A DNA stretch of 64,000 nucleotides. Source: an uncultured Verrucomicrobiota bacterium (GTDB taxonomy: Bacteria > Verrucomicrobiota > Verrucomicrobiia > Opitutales > Opitutaceae). Position 1 is the stretch's first letter. Each line of letters starts with the position of its first letter. The notes beneath the pieces were generated by a model, which was not told the origin of the DNA, made no database searches, and saw only the letters and a list, made by a program, of their open reading frames with translations. The stretch covers positions 1-64,000 of the forward strand of contig CAIRBK010000008.1 in the NCBI GenBank assembly GCA_903876795.1, in the 5' to 3' direction. This document shows positions 52,293 through 60,571 of the stretch, piece by piece. The position numbers were made by a program, and so were the translations under genes.

Positions 52293-53264
52293 TCAGCCCT
52301 TCCAGGCCCGCAGCCGGTCGGCCTGGATCAGGCACACGCAATTGCTGCCGTCGGCCGTGTGCATCCAATAAAGGTCCAGGCCGGGGAACTCCCGGTCCAT
52401 AGCCGCCTGCAGGCCGCCGACCTCAATGAGCACCACGCCGTGCGGTTGCAGGCGATCGCGGGCCTGGCGCAGGAACTTTCGGATGATGTCCAGGCCGTCT
52501 TCGCCGCCGTCCAAAGCCATGCGCGGCTCGCGGTGAAACTCGGCCGGCAACCGTTCGCAATGCGCGCTCGGCTCGTAGGGCGGGTTGCTCAGGATGACGT
52601 CGTATTTCACCTTCGGAACCGCGTCGAAGACGTCGCTGTGGCGCAGTTTCACGCGGCCCTGGAGCTTGTGGTTCCTGACGTTCATGCGGGCGACATCCAG
52701 CGCATCGGGCGAAAGGTCGATCGCGTCCACCTTGGCCTTGGGGAAATGGTGCGCCAGGAGAATGGCCAGACAGCCAGAGCCGGTGCAGACATCGACCACG
52801 CGTTTGACCTTGGCGGGGTCGGGCAACCATGCGTCGAGCTGCTGCGGGATGATCTCCAAAAAATAGCTGCGGGGGATGATCACCCGCTCGTCCACATAGA
52901 ACCGGTATTCGCCGAGGAACGCCTCCCGCGTGAGATAGGCCGCCGGGATGCGCTCCTCCAGCCGGCGGTGCAGCATATGCTCGACCGCCATGACCTCGGC
53001 CCCGGTAAGCTTGCGCCGGAGCAAGGCGGGCTTGCTGTCGAGCGGCATGGCCAGCGTGCGCAGCAGCAGGTAGAGAGCCTCGTCGTGGGCGTTGGTCGCG
53101 ACCTGGCCGAGGGTGGCTCCGGTCTTGTGATAGCGTTTTATGGCGTGCTTTAGCCAGTCCCCGAGCGTCACGGGCTCGGCAGCCTTTTTCCCGGTTTTTT
53201 TCGGGGCCGGGACCCGGCGCGGGGCGGATTTGGTTTTGGCGGGGGGCACGACTTTTATCGGCAC
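52293..53264 (-). CDS. prmB: Ribosomal protein uL3 glutamine N5-methyltransferase (PrmB-like)
   Basis: 323 residues. Class I methyltransferase of the HemK group: VVDVCTGSGCLAILLAHHFP, then the NPPY motif at about 227-230 and LPAEFHREPRMALDGGEDGLD. The RxPAxY-like start and the sequence after NPPY favour PrmB over PrmC. PrmB methylates a Gln of ribosomal protein L3. The start codon is GTG; a 30-residue basic lead (KVVPPAKTKSAPRRVPAPKK) precedes the conserved part. It is 4 nt after the M50-like gene. Confidence 0.85.
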   Translation of the reverse strand: MPIKVVPPAKTKSAPRRVPAPKKTGKKAAEPVTLGDWLKHAIKRYHKTGATLGQVATNAHDEALYLLLRTLAMPLDSKPALLRRKLTGAEVMAVEHMLHRRLEERIPAAYLTREAFLGEYRFYVDERVIIPRSYFLEIIPQQLDAWLPDPAKVKRVVDVCTGSGCLAILLAHHFPKAKVDAIDLSPDALDVARMNVRNHKLQGRVKLRHSDVFDAVPKVKYDVILSNPPYEPSAHCERLPAEFHREPRMALDGGEDGLDIIRKFLRQARDRLQPHGVVLIEVGGLQAAMDREFPGLDLYWMHTADGSNCVCLIQADRLRAWKG

Positions 53265-53268
53265 GCAA

Positions 53269-53937
53269 TCAGCCCTTCAGCACGTTGAACAGCAAAACAA
53301 ACGGCAAAGCCGCAATCGCCTGTAAAAAACCGAAAAGCGTCTGCACGGCAGGCACCTGGAAGGCGATCAGCATGATCAACCCGCCCCAGCGGCCGACGGA
53401 CAGGTAGGTCTCCTCCCGCATCCAGCCGCGGTTTACCAAAATGAGCGCGCCGGGCAACGGAGGCAGCGGCAGCAGATCCAAAACCACCAGACAGGCGTTG
53501 ATGGAGATGACGCCCATCACGAGCATGACCGTGTTGGGATCCATCCGGTAGGCTCCCGCGCCCAAGAGGGAGGCCACCAGCATGATCAGCACGCTGATCG
53601 CGGTCTGCGCGAGCAGGCAGTAAAGGTAGTGCTTCCGCGGGTTGGCGAAGGCCCCTGGATTCAGCGGCACGGGCTTGGCCCAGGCCAGAAAGAACCAGAT
53701 GCCTTCGAGACGGGGCTGCAGGAAAAAGATGCAGACCAGGGGCAGCACCACCGTGCCCAGCAGATCGACGTGCGGGAGGGGATTGAGCGTGAGCCGGCCC
53801 TCCATCGCCGGCGTGCGGTCGCCCAGCCGGTCCGCCAGCCAGGCCTGCGCGTAGGCGCGCAAACACAGCGAGGCCGCGATGAAGATGAAGGAGAGGAGTC
53901 CGTTGCGGATCTGTTCCGGAGACAAGCCGAGGTCCAT
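53269..53937 (-). CDS. M50 site-2-protease-like protein lacking zinc ligands
   Basis: 222 residues with five or six membrane helices. The layout of small S2P proteases is kept: LAAFA-like AYAQAWLADRLGDRTP near the N-terminus, then RLTLNPLPHVDLLGTVVLPL, and LLPLPPLPGALILV late. However, the HExxH motif is replaced by Arg27-Ala28-Tyr29-Ala30-Gln31, and the third ligand in the PPLDG motif is Pro instead of Asp. The protein is therefore probably not a protease. I start at the ATG (53937) just after the TPR gene stop; a further upstream ATG at 53976 would overlap it. Confidence 0.85.
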   Translation of the reverse strand: MDLGLSPEQIRNGLLSFIFIAASLCLRAYAQAWLADRLGDRTPAMEGRLTLNPLPHVDLLGTVVLPLVCIFFLQPRLEGIWFFLAWAKPVPLNPGAFANPRKHYLYCLLAQTAISVLIMLVASLLGAGAYRMDPNTVMLVMGVISINACLVVLDLLPLPPLPGALILVNRGWMREETYLSVGRWGGLIMLIAFQVPAVQTLFGFLQAIAALPFVLLFNVLKG

Positions 53938-53944
53938 GTGAAGC

Positions 53945-54805
53945 CTACTTTGTGGTTTCCTCAGGAAGTTGCGCAACCAGCTTTTGCTTTTGTCCCTGCA
54001 ACGGGGCCGCCTTTACCGTCGCCAGCACCTCGCGCGCCTCGGCGAACTTGCTCTCATGGATGAGGACGTTGGCCTGATGCAGGCGGACGGTCTCCTTTTC
54101 CAACTCCGAGGACACCTTCCCCTCCAGCGCGCGCCAAAACACCAGTGCCGCCGACCACTCGGGCCGCTCCAGATCGTAGAACGACTCCCCGTAACGGTAC
54201 GCGTAGGCGACGTTGCCGGGCGCGAGCGCCGTGGCCTGCTCAAAGGCGTCCTGCATGCTCTGGTCGAGCGTGGCGCGGGTCCAGGCGCCGCTCTTGAGGA
54301 AATCCGCGCGCGCCTCGGTGAGCAGCGTGCCGATCTGGTAATGATAAAGCGGCTCCTCCGGCGCGAGCTTCACCGCGGCCAGATAGTAGTTGAGCGCGTC
54401 GAGCGGCCGCCCCTCCTCGGCCAGGTAGTTGCCCAGCTGGTTTTTGACCAAGGGCAGGCCGGGGTCGATTTCGTTGGCCTGGAGCAGCATGGCCGCCGCG
54501 AGTTTGCGCTGATCGACCACCGGCTGGTTGAGCAACAATGCATAACTCACATAACCGGCCGCCACGTCGGGGTATTTTTTGAGATAGTCGTCGTAGTTGA
54601 ACATCAGCTCCTGAAACGGCGCGCGCAGGTCCTCCATCTCGGCGCGCGTGTTCTTCTTCGCGGCCTCGGCCAGCAACGCCCGCTGACGTTCGATCAACAC
54701 CTTCAGCTCCTCGGTCGCCGCCGGCGGCACGGGCTTCTCCCCGGCCCTCGCCTGCACGGCGACAAAACACGACACCACCAACGCGAGGATGCGGAAGATT
54801 TTCAT
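53945..54805 (-). CDS. Secreted TPR-repeat protein
   Basis: 286 residues. A signal peptide (MKIFRILALVVSCFVAVQA) precedes at least four TPR-like helical repeats, for example VVDQRKLAAAMLLQANEID, LVKNQLGNYLAEEGRPLDALNYYLAAVKLAPEE and ALAPGNVAYAYRYGESFYD. TPR proteins scaffold complexes; a periplasmic location is expected. It is the first gene of a minus-strand run with the M50-like and prmB genes, 7 nt from the former. An ATG farther upstream (54856) would destroy the signal peptide. Confidence 0.8.
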   Translation of the reverse strand: MKIFRILALVVSCFVAVQARAGEKPVPPAATEELKVLIERQRALLAEAAKKNTRAEMEDLRAPFQELMFNYDDYLKKYPDVAAGYVSYALLLNQPVVDQRKLAAAMLLQANEIDPGLPLVKNQLGNYLAEEGRPLDALNYYLAAVKLAPEEPLYHYQIGTLLTEARADFLKSGAWTRATLDQSMQDAFEQATALAPGNVAYAYRYGESFYDLERPEWSAALVFWRALEGKVSSELEKETVRLHQANVLIHESKFAEAREVLATVKAAPLQGQKQKLVAQLPEETTK

Positions 54806-54906
54806 GGGAATGCGAATCGACACCTTGCCCCGCTCCCGGTGCCGCGTAAATAGCAACCTCCGCTTGCCGCCACGCCGGCGCCCGCGCAGCTTGACCGCAC
54901 CACGCC

Positions 54907-55608
54907 ATGCCCTCCCGCGAATTCGTGATCGCCTTCGACGCCGACGATACCCTCTGGCACAACGAAACCATCTTCGAGCGCACGCACGAGCGCTACCGCG
55001 AGATGCTCTCGCGTTACCACGACGCCGCGACCGTGGACCGCACGCTCTTCGCCACCGAGATGCGCAACCTCGAGCTCTACGGCTACGGCGTGAAGGGCTT
55101 CACCCTCTCCGCCATCGAGACCGCCATCGATCTGACCGCCGGCAAAATCCCCCCCTCCGAAATCCGCCGCCTGCTTGAGCTCGGCCGCGACATGCTCGCC
55201 CACCCGGTCGAGCTCCTCGACGGCGTGGCCGAGACGCTCGCCGCCCTCTCCCCCGCCCACGCCCTGCTCCTCATCACCAAGGGCGACCTGCGCGACCAGG
55301 AGCGGAAGGTCGCCAAGAGCGGCCTCGCCGACCACTTCCGCCACATCGAGATCGTCTCCGAAAAAAACGAGCCGGCCTACGCCGCCATCCTGCGCCGCCA
55401 CGCCATCGCCCCGGCTCGTTTTCTGATGGTGGGCAACTCGCTCAAGTCCGACATCCTCCCCGTCCTCGCCCTCGGCGGCGCCGGCCTGCACATACCCTAT
55501 CACCTCACCTGGGCCCACGAACGCATCGACACGCCGCCCCCTCCCGATGCGCGCTTCTACGAGCGCAAATCCATCCGCGACGTCCCCGCCCTGCTCGCCG
55601 CGCTCTGA
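54907..55608 (+). CDS. HAD-superfamily hydrolase
   Basis: 233 residues. The HAD motif I FDADDTL (Asp11 nucleophile, Asp13), motif II LLLITKG, a Lys in ERKVAKSGL and motif IV MVGNSLKSDI are complete. These are cytoplasmic phosphatases of small metabolites such as sugar phosphates or nucleotides. The helical cap insert (about 20-90) is of the C1 type. The substrate is unknown. It is divergent from the TPR gene and 2 nt before the SRAP gene. Confidence 0.87.
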   Translation: MPSREFVIAFDADDTLWHNETIFERTHERYREMLSRYHDAATVDRTLFATEMRNLELYGYGVKGFTLSAIETAIDLTAGKIPPSEIRRLLELGRDMLAHPVELLDGVAETLAALSPAHALLLITKGDLRDQERKVAKSGLADHFRHIEIVSEKNEPAYAAILRRHAIAPARFLMVGNSLKSDILPVLALGGAGLHIPYHLTWAHERIDTPPPPDARFYERKSIRDVPALLAAL

Positions 55609-55610
55609 TC

Positions 55611-56369
55611 ATGTGCTGCCGCTACGTCCTCTTGCAGGCGCACACCCGGTCCCTGCTCGACCAACTCGGCGTCCTGCTCTCAGCCGACGCCCTCCCGCCC
55701 TCCCGCTACAACCTGCCACCCGGCGCCGGCATCCCCGCCATCCGCACACGCCCGCCCGCCCGTTCCGCCGCCTCCGCCGATCCAAAGTGTCACCCATTAG
55801 GTGACACTTTGCCGGAGCCCGCCCGCGAACTCACCGCGCTGCGCTGGGGCCTGGTGCCGTCATGGGCCCGCGATGACGCCAGCCCTGCGGTCAACGCCCG
55901 GGCCGAGTCCCTCGCCGAAAAACCCGCCTTCCGCGACGCCTTCCGCACCCGCCGCTGCCTCATCCCCGCCAGTGGTTTCTACGAGTGGAAGGCCTCCGGC
56001 CGCGCCCGCGAACCGTGGTTTTTCCGCCTGCGCGACGAACGCCCCTTCGCTTTCGCCGGCCTGTGGGAAACCTGGCGCGCACCCGATGGTCACACCTTGG
56101 AATCCTGCGCCCTCGTGACCACCGCGCCCAACTCTCTCATGGAACCCGTCCACCATCGCATGCCCGTGATCCTTGCCGGGCCCGCCGCTTGGGACGCCTG
56201 GCTCGATCCTCGCCTCGCCTCACCCGAGGCGCTCGCATCGCTGCTGCGCCCGTTTCCCGCCGAGGCCATGACCGCGATCGCCGTCAATCCGCGCGTAAAC
56301 AACATCCGCAACGACGACCCCGCCTGCCTCTCGCCCGCAGAGGAGCAACAGCTTTCGATGGGGTTCTGA
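55611..56369 (+). CDS. yedK: SOS response-associated peptidase family protein (SRAP, YedK/HMCES-like)
   Basis: 252 residues starting MCCRYVLLQ. Cys2 is the residue that forms a thiazolidine crosslink with abasic sites in single-stranded DNA. The catalytic Glu lies in GFYEWK and His in VHHRMPVILA, all conserved in SRAP proteins. Most family members start MCGR; here Cys3 replaces Gly. Between the RPPARS region and LRWGLVPSW is a loop of extra residues. Part of it is encoded by a perfect 12-bp hairpin sequence (55783-55811), which reads in frame. It shields abasic sites at replication forks. Confidence 0.88.
   Translation: MCCRYVLLQAHTRSLLDQLGVLLSADALPPSRYNLPPGAGIPAIRTRPPARSAASADPKCHPLGDTLPEPARELTALRWGLVPSWARDDASPAVNARAESLAEKPAFRDAFRTRRCLIPASGFYEWKASGRAREPWFFRLRDERPFAFAGLWETWRAPDGHTLESCALVTTAPNSLMEPVHHRMPVILAGPAAWDAWLDPRLASPEALASLLRPFPAEAMTAIAVNPRVNNIRNDDPACLSPAEEQQLSMGF
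55783..55811. repeat. Perfect 12-bp inverted repeat inside the SRAP gene
   Basis: CAAAGTGTCACC (55783-55794) and GGTGACACTTTG (55800-55811) pair exactly around CATTA. It is read in frame as DPKCHPLGDTLP without a stop. The stem is AT-richer than the gene. The centre shares ACCCATT with the palindromic repeats copies 3 and 5, so it may be an insertion of a related element. Confidence 0.75.
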
Positions 56370-56394
56370 GCCCGCCATATCCTCTCTTCCCGCC

Positions 56395-57366
56395 ATGCCC
56401 GCGCCTTTTCCCGTTTCCGATCACTGCGACGGACATCGTTTCTTCAACCCGGGCCGCCACGAGAACCGCTCGTGGCTCGACGTGCTCCGCTGGAAACGCA
56501 CCAGCCGCCCGGCCCTCTGGCCGGCCCAGTCCCCGGCGCCTTCCCGCCGGCCCCCGCCGCTGACCGACGCCCATGCTCTCGCCGCCACCTGGATAGGCCA
56601 TTCGACGTTCCTCCTGCAAACCCGCGCGGGCAACGTGCTCACCGATCCCGTTTACAGCGCGTGCGCCGGACCCGGCGGTCTGCTCGGCCCCTGCCGCGCC
56701 CGCCCACCCGGCGTGGCCTTCGCCGATCTGCCCGCCATCGACGTCGTGCTGCTCAGCCACGACCACTACGATCATTGCGACCGGCCCACGTTGCGCCGCC
56801 TTTGGAAACACCACGCCCCCCTCGCCGTCACCCCGCTCGGCAACGGCCCGCTGCTCCGCTCCGCCGGTTTCGCGCCCGACCACATCGTCGAGCTCGACTG
56901 GTGGCAGTCGCATTCCGTCGCCTCCAAGGGCCTCGCCATCACGCTCACGCCCGCCCGCCACTGGAGCAACCGCCTGAGCGGCGCGCGCAACGGCCGCCTA
57001 TGGGGCGGCTTTCATGTCAACACCCGGAAAGCATCCGCGTTGTTCGCCGGAGACACCGCTTACGACGCCGCGATGTTTGCCGATATCCGCGCCCGTCTGG
57101 GAGCCCCCGACCTGGCGATGATCCCCATCGGCGCCTACGAGCCGCGCTGGTTCATGGCACCGCAGCACTGCGACCCCGTCGAGGCCGTGCAAATCCACCG
57201 CGACCTCGGCGCGCGCAGGAGTGTCGCCATGCACTGGGGCACGTTTCAACTCACCGACGAGGCCTTTGACGCCCCCCCGCGCGAACTCTCCCGCGCCCTC
57301 GCGGTCGCCGGCCTGCCCGCCGAGGCCTTCCGCGCCTGCGCACCGGGCGAAACCGCGCACCCCTGA
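56395..57366 (+). CDS. MBL-fold metallo-hydrolase (NAPE-PLD/UlaG-like)
   Basis: 323 residues. The beta-lactamase-fold motif VVLLSHDHYDHCD supplies zinc ligands (about 122-127), with WIGHSTFLLQ and an LTDPVY segment before it, TPARHWSNR and a GDTAYD late. The order matches the group containing N-acyl-phosphatidylethanolamine phospholipase D and L-ascorbate-6-phosphate lactonase. The C-terminal RSVAMHWGTFQLTDEAFD is typical of this subgroup. The substrate is unknown. Located 25 nt after yedK and 59 nt before holA. Confidence 0.87.
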   Translation: MPAPFPVSDHCDGHRFFNPGRHENRSWLDVLRWKRTSRPALWPAQSPAPSRRPPPLTDAHALAATWIGHSTFLLQTRAGNVLTDPVYSACAGPGGLLGPCRARPPGVAFADLPAIDVVLLSHDHYDHCDRPTLRRLWKHHAPLAVTPLGNGPLLRSAGFAPDHIVELDWWQSHSVASKGLAITLTPARHWSNRLSGARNGRLWGGFHVNTRKASALFAGDTAYDAAMFADIRARLGAPDLAMIPIGAYEPRWFMAPQHCDPVEAVQIHRDLGARRSVAMHWGTFQLTDEAFDAPPRELSRALAVAGLPAEAFRACAPGETAHP

Positions 57367-57425
57367 ACCTGCTGCCCGCCTCCGCGCTTGCCACTCCGGC
57401 GCGCCGGTCGCCACATTGACCGCCC

Positions 57426-58538
57426 ATGCCCGACGACCGGCCATTTGTTTTTGTCTGCGGAGCCGACGACTTCCTCGTCAACCGGCTGGGCAAGGCGCGC
57501 TACGACGAGTTGACCCGCGACGTGACCGACGAGTTTGCCCGCGAGGTCATCAGCGGCTTCGCCAACAACGTCGGCGAGGTCGAGTCCGCCCTCAACCGCT
57601 TCCGCGAAAGCGTGCAGACCGTCTCCATGTTCGGCGGCAAACGCGTGGTCTGGTTAAAAGACGTCAACTTTCTGGCAGACACCGTCACCGGCCGCGCCGA
57701 GAGCACGCTCAAGCTCGTCGAAGACCTCCAGGAAATCCTCGCTGCGGTCGATCCCGCGCAGGTCGCCGTCGTCATCACCGCCGCGCCCATCGACCGCCGC
57801 CGCGCCTTCCCCAAGTGGTGCGAAAAAACCGCCGACTTCACACTCGTCGGCGGTGACGGCGACGGCGCCGCCGAGTCGCTCGCCGGCGTGATCCTCGCCG
57901 AGGCCCGCGAGCTGGGCGTGTCGTTTGGCGAAGGCGCCGCGCAACTCCTCCTCGCCAAGGTCGGCGCCAACACCCGCCTGCTCATCGAGGAGACTCGCAA
58001 GCTGGCGACCTTTGCCGGAGGCGCGGACGGCAAGGCCGCCCTCATCGAGGAGGCCCACGTCGCCGAGCTCACCGCCAACACCGCCGAGGGCGATTTCTTC
58101 GAGGCGGCCGAGGCGTTTTTCGCCGGCGACCTGCCATGGACGCTCGCCGCCCTGCACCACCATTTTTTCACCGGCGGCGACGCCCGCCCGATCATCAGCG
58201 CCCTGCAAAACCGCAACCGCATCCTCATCCAGGTGCGTGCATTGGTCGACGCCGGCGAGGTGCGGCTGGGCCCGCGCGGGCTCGACGGACTCGCCAAGGC
58301 CGCGCCGACCTACGGCCGCCACTTCGTGGGCGCGGGCGAGAAAAGCTCGTTCAACCTCTTCAGCCAAAACGCGTGGTATGTCGGCAAGCTCGCCGGCGGC
58401 GCCAAACTCCCGCCGCTGCGCCGCCTGATCGACAACCAGCGCGAATTTATCCGGGCCTTCGAAGAGATCGTGCAGCGCCCCGACGAGCAGGAGGAAGTCC
58501 TCCGCGAGATGGCCGTGCGGTGTTTGTCGGTTGCTTGA
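57426..58538 (+). CDS. holA: DNA polymerase III subunit delta
   Basis: 370 residues. Delta opens the beta clamp during loading. The N-terminal half (FVFVCGADDFLVNRLGKARYD, then VQTVSMFGGKRVVWLKDVNF) and the AAA+-like helical domains, with LGANTRLLIEETRKL and GDFFEAAEAFFAGDL, fit the HolA family. No functional P-loop is expected in delta and none is seen. The C-terminal collar region (LRRLIDNQREFIRAFEEIV) is present. The length is usual. This is the only replication protein in the window. Confidence 0.9.
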   Translation: MPDDRPFVFVCGADDFLVNRLGKARYDELTRDVTDEFAREVISGFANNVGEVESALNRFRESVQTVSMFGGKRVVWLKDVNFLADTVTGRAESTLKLVEDLQEILAAVDPAQVAVVITAAPIDRRRAFPKWCEKTADFTLVGGDGDGAAESLAGVILAEARELGVSFGEGAAQLLLAKVGANTRLLIEETRKLATFAGGADGKAALIEEAHVAELTANTAEGDFFEAAEAFFAGDLPWTLAALHHHFFTGGDARPIISALQNRNRILIQVRALVDAGEVRLGPRGLDGLAKAAPTYGRHFVGAGEKSSFNLFSQNAWYVGKLAGGAKLPPLRRLIDNQREFIRAFEEIVQRPDEQEEVLREMAVRCLSVA

Positions 58539-58614
58539 GCCGTTCCCGACCTCAGGACAAGCCTGCGACGCGCCCACTCCGGCGCACCTCCTGCATCTCA
58601 GGCGTAACCAGACC

Positions 58615-59955
58615 ATGACTTGGACGTCGTATATCCATATGCGTCCATTCCGCGACCACCGGCTCCTTCGAAGCTGTAACCAAGTGGGTGTCTCGACGGT
58701 CCTGTTGTTGATGGGCCTGTTGACTAGTGCATTCGCCCAGCCACCTGCGGGACCAGCGGGAGTGTTTGTGATCGGCGACGTCCATCCGGTGGCCGACGAA
58801 GTCGCCAAGTTCGATTTCGATTTCGTCTCCGGCTACACCCTGAGGATCGTCTGGAGCGACCTGGAAACTTGGGATGCCACCACGCAAGCCCCCCGCTACG
58901 ATTTTAGCCGCATCGACACCACGCTCGAAAACTTACGCAGAAGGGGGAAACGGATGACGCTTGAGCTTTTCGTCACCCAGGCCCCCGCCTACATCTTGGC
59001 GCAGCCGAATGTCGCCACTTGGCTAAATCCCAACCCCAACCAAGGCGGGATACAGGTTGTGCCTTGGGACGCGACGGCTCTACACGCATACCAGGCCCTT
59101 ATCCAGGCACTGGCTAATCACACGGTGGCCGGTACCTCATGGCGATTGGCAGACCACCCCGCACTTGAATCGGTCGACGCGCCGATCATCGGACTCCAGG
59201 GCCTGCGTGAACTTTCGAACACTCTTATCAATCACCCCGGTTATACTCGTGAAGGATTTGTTCAATCAGTGGTGGATTCCGTCGCTACCAGCCGCAACGC
59301 CTTCCCGCTCAAATTTGGCTTCCTTGCGTTCTTCGCCATGTCCGACGCCACCAGCAATCCAGCGCTCGACGATGCCGTTTACACCCGACTGACGAGCGAG
59401 TTCAACCTGCCCGGAAAACCCTCGCTCGGATTTTTTCAAGAAACCCTCAGCGACCTCGGCCCACAACCCTCGACCTTGGGCAAAATCCTCGCCAAGGCCG
59501 CGCCAGAAACCTACGTGATGTTTCAAGCCTTGCGGCCATGGACACTGAAGGCCGGGACCCCTCGCCCGAGAGAAATCGCCAGCGCGACCCCGCTCGCCGG
59601 ACTCGAGCTCGCTTGGGCCAACTACGGGGCCACTTACGTTGAGCTTTACGGAGCGGATATTCTTAATTCTGACAACACCAGCGGGCTGCGCTCATGGAAC
59701 ACCTTTCTCAACGCCGTCGGCGCGGTGCGAGCCTCCACCGCCGCCCCTCAACTCCACAACCTGGGCAGCGACGGATTCAGGCTCATTTGGGATGCATCTC
59801 CCTACCTCAACTATCGTATCCAGCAATCTACCGATCTGATTGGTTGGACTACATTGGGCACCACTGAACCGCTTAACGGCAACGTACCCGTGCCCGTTCC
59901 GAACGCCCCTCCCCGCATTTTTTACCGGGTAGAAATTATAGCCCCAGTACGTTGA
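58615..59955 (+). CDS. Secreted TIM-barrel-like protein of unknown function
   Basis: 446 residues. An N-terminal signal segment (VSTVLLLMGLLTSAFA) precedes a domain with the order of a glycoside hydrolase barrel: VFVIGDVHPVADEVAKFDFD, DFSRIDTTLENLRRRGKRMT, and QALIQALANHTVAG. The last 70 residues (DASPYLNYRIQQSTDLIGW, ending FYRVEIIAPVR) form the short beta module common at the end of exported Verrucomicrobia proteins. No catalytic pair is clear. A later ATG at 58639 is an alternative start. Lower GC than neighbours suggests acquisition. Confidence 0.75.
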   Translation: MTWTSYIHMRPFRDHRLLRSCNQVGVSTVLLLMGLLTSAFAQPPAGPAGVFVIGDVHPVADEVAKFDFDFVSGYTLRIVWSDLETWDATTQAPRYDFSRIDTTLENLRRRGKRMTLELFVTQAPAYILAQPNVATWLNPNPNQGGIQVVPWDATALHAYQALIQALANHTVAGTSWRLADHPALESVDAPIIGLQGLRELSNTLINHPGYTREGFVQSVVDSVATSRNAFPLKFGFLAFFAMSDATSNPALDDAVYTRLTSEFNLPGKPSLGFFQETLSDLGPQPSTLGKILAKAAPETYVMFQALRPWTLKAGTPRPREIASATPLAGLELAWANYGATYVELYGADILNSDNTSGLRSWNTFLNAVGAVRASTAAPQLHNLGSDGFRLIWDASPYLNYRIQQSTDLIGWTTLGTTEPLNGNVPVPVPNAPPRIFYRVEIIAPVR

Positions 59956-60009
59956 TACGTCTCCGCCACTGAGCCCCGTCGGCGAAAAACATCAGGGCGG
60001 TTAGGGCAT

Positions 60010-60169
60010 GTTTCTGAAATAAATCGGGTCGACGTGAGCGGACCAGCGGGCTCGGCCAAGGCGACCGAGAAGGATGCGCCCCGGCGGGATGTGCCGTCGA
60101 GTGCAACGCCGGCCCAGCCGGCTTCTCCCCTCACTCGCAGAGTTCGACGACCTGTGTTATTTCAGAAAC
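60010..60169. repeat. 160-bp MITE-like element, copy B
   Basis: This copy has perfect 13-bp terminal inverted repeats, GTTTCTGAAATAA and TTATTTCAGAAAC, with further pairing of GGTCGACG and CGACGACC inside. It is identical in length to copy A at 3968-4127 and shares most of its interior. It starts 54 bp after the stop of the secreted protein gene. No transposase and no clear target duplication are seen. Confidence 0.8.
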
Positions 60170-60571
60170 AAACCCCAGGCAAAGGGCATGGAAAATCCAG
60201 CCCGTTGCCGGGGCAGTGAGCGTAGCCCCATGGAAAACCATTCATCATTGCGGCTGACTGCGCGAAGCCTGAGGCCACATCTCCGGCTTCGCACTGGCCA
60301 TCTTACTTATCGAGGGCGACGACCTCATGAAAACAGAGGTGCGCTGGGGTGTCTTCGCACTCGTTACCTTGCTCGCCCTCCAGCGAGTGCTCCCTGGCTG
60401 AAATCGATCGCACCTTCGGCAAACCGGCCTGACCGGCGCGCAGCCGCGCCCATCGGCGTAATCGGCGGTTAACACCCCGACTCCGTTTCTGATTTACCGG
60501 GCTCTCCGAAAAAATCCCCGCTGGATTTTCTTTGGCGTTTGGACGTTTGGCGTTTGGAGTTTGCCTCAACT
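60170..60571. other. Gene-free region upstream of purB with hairpins
   Basis: About 400 bp without a recognisable gene. It contains an 8-bp inverted repeat (GCGAAGCC at 60262-60269, GGCTTCGC at 60285-60292) and a 7-bp one (GCACTCG 60357-60363, CGAGTGC 60384-60390). Copy iii of the short phrase repeat (60449-60472) follows. A GGCGTTTGGA direct repeat lies just before purB (about 60533-60563). The purB promoter should be here but cannot be picked out. Confidence 0.5.
60449..60472. repeat. Short intergenic phrase, family 3, copy iii
   Basis: CCCATCGGCGTAATCGGCGG followed by TTAAC. It resembles the segments at 11323-11344 and 46810-46838, with the common end GGTTAAC or CGGTTAC. It lies about 100 bp before purB. 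Confidence 0.35.
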
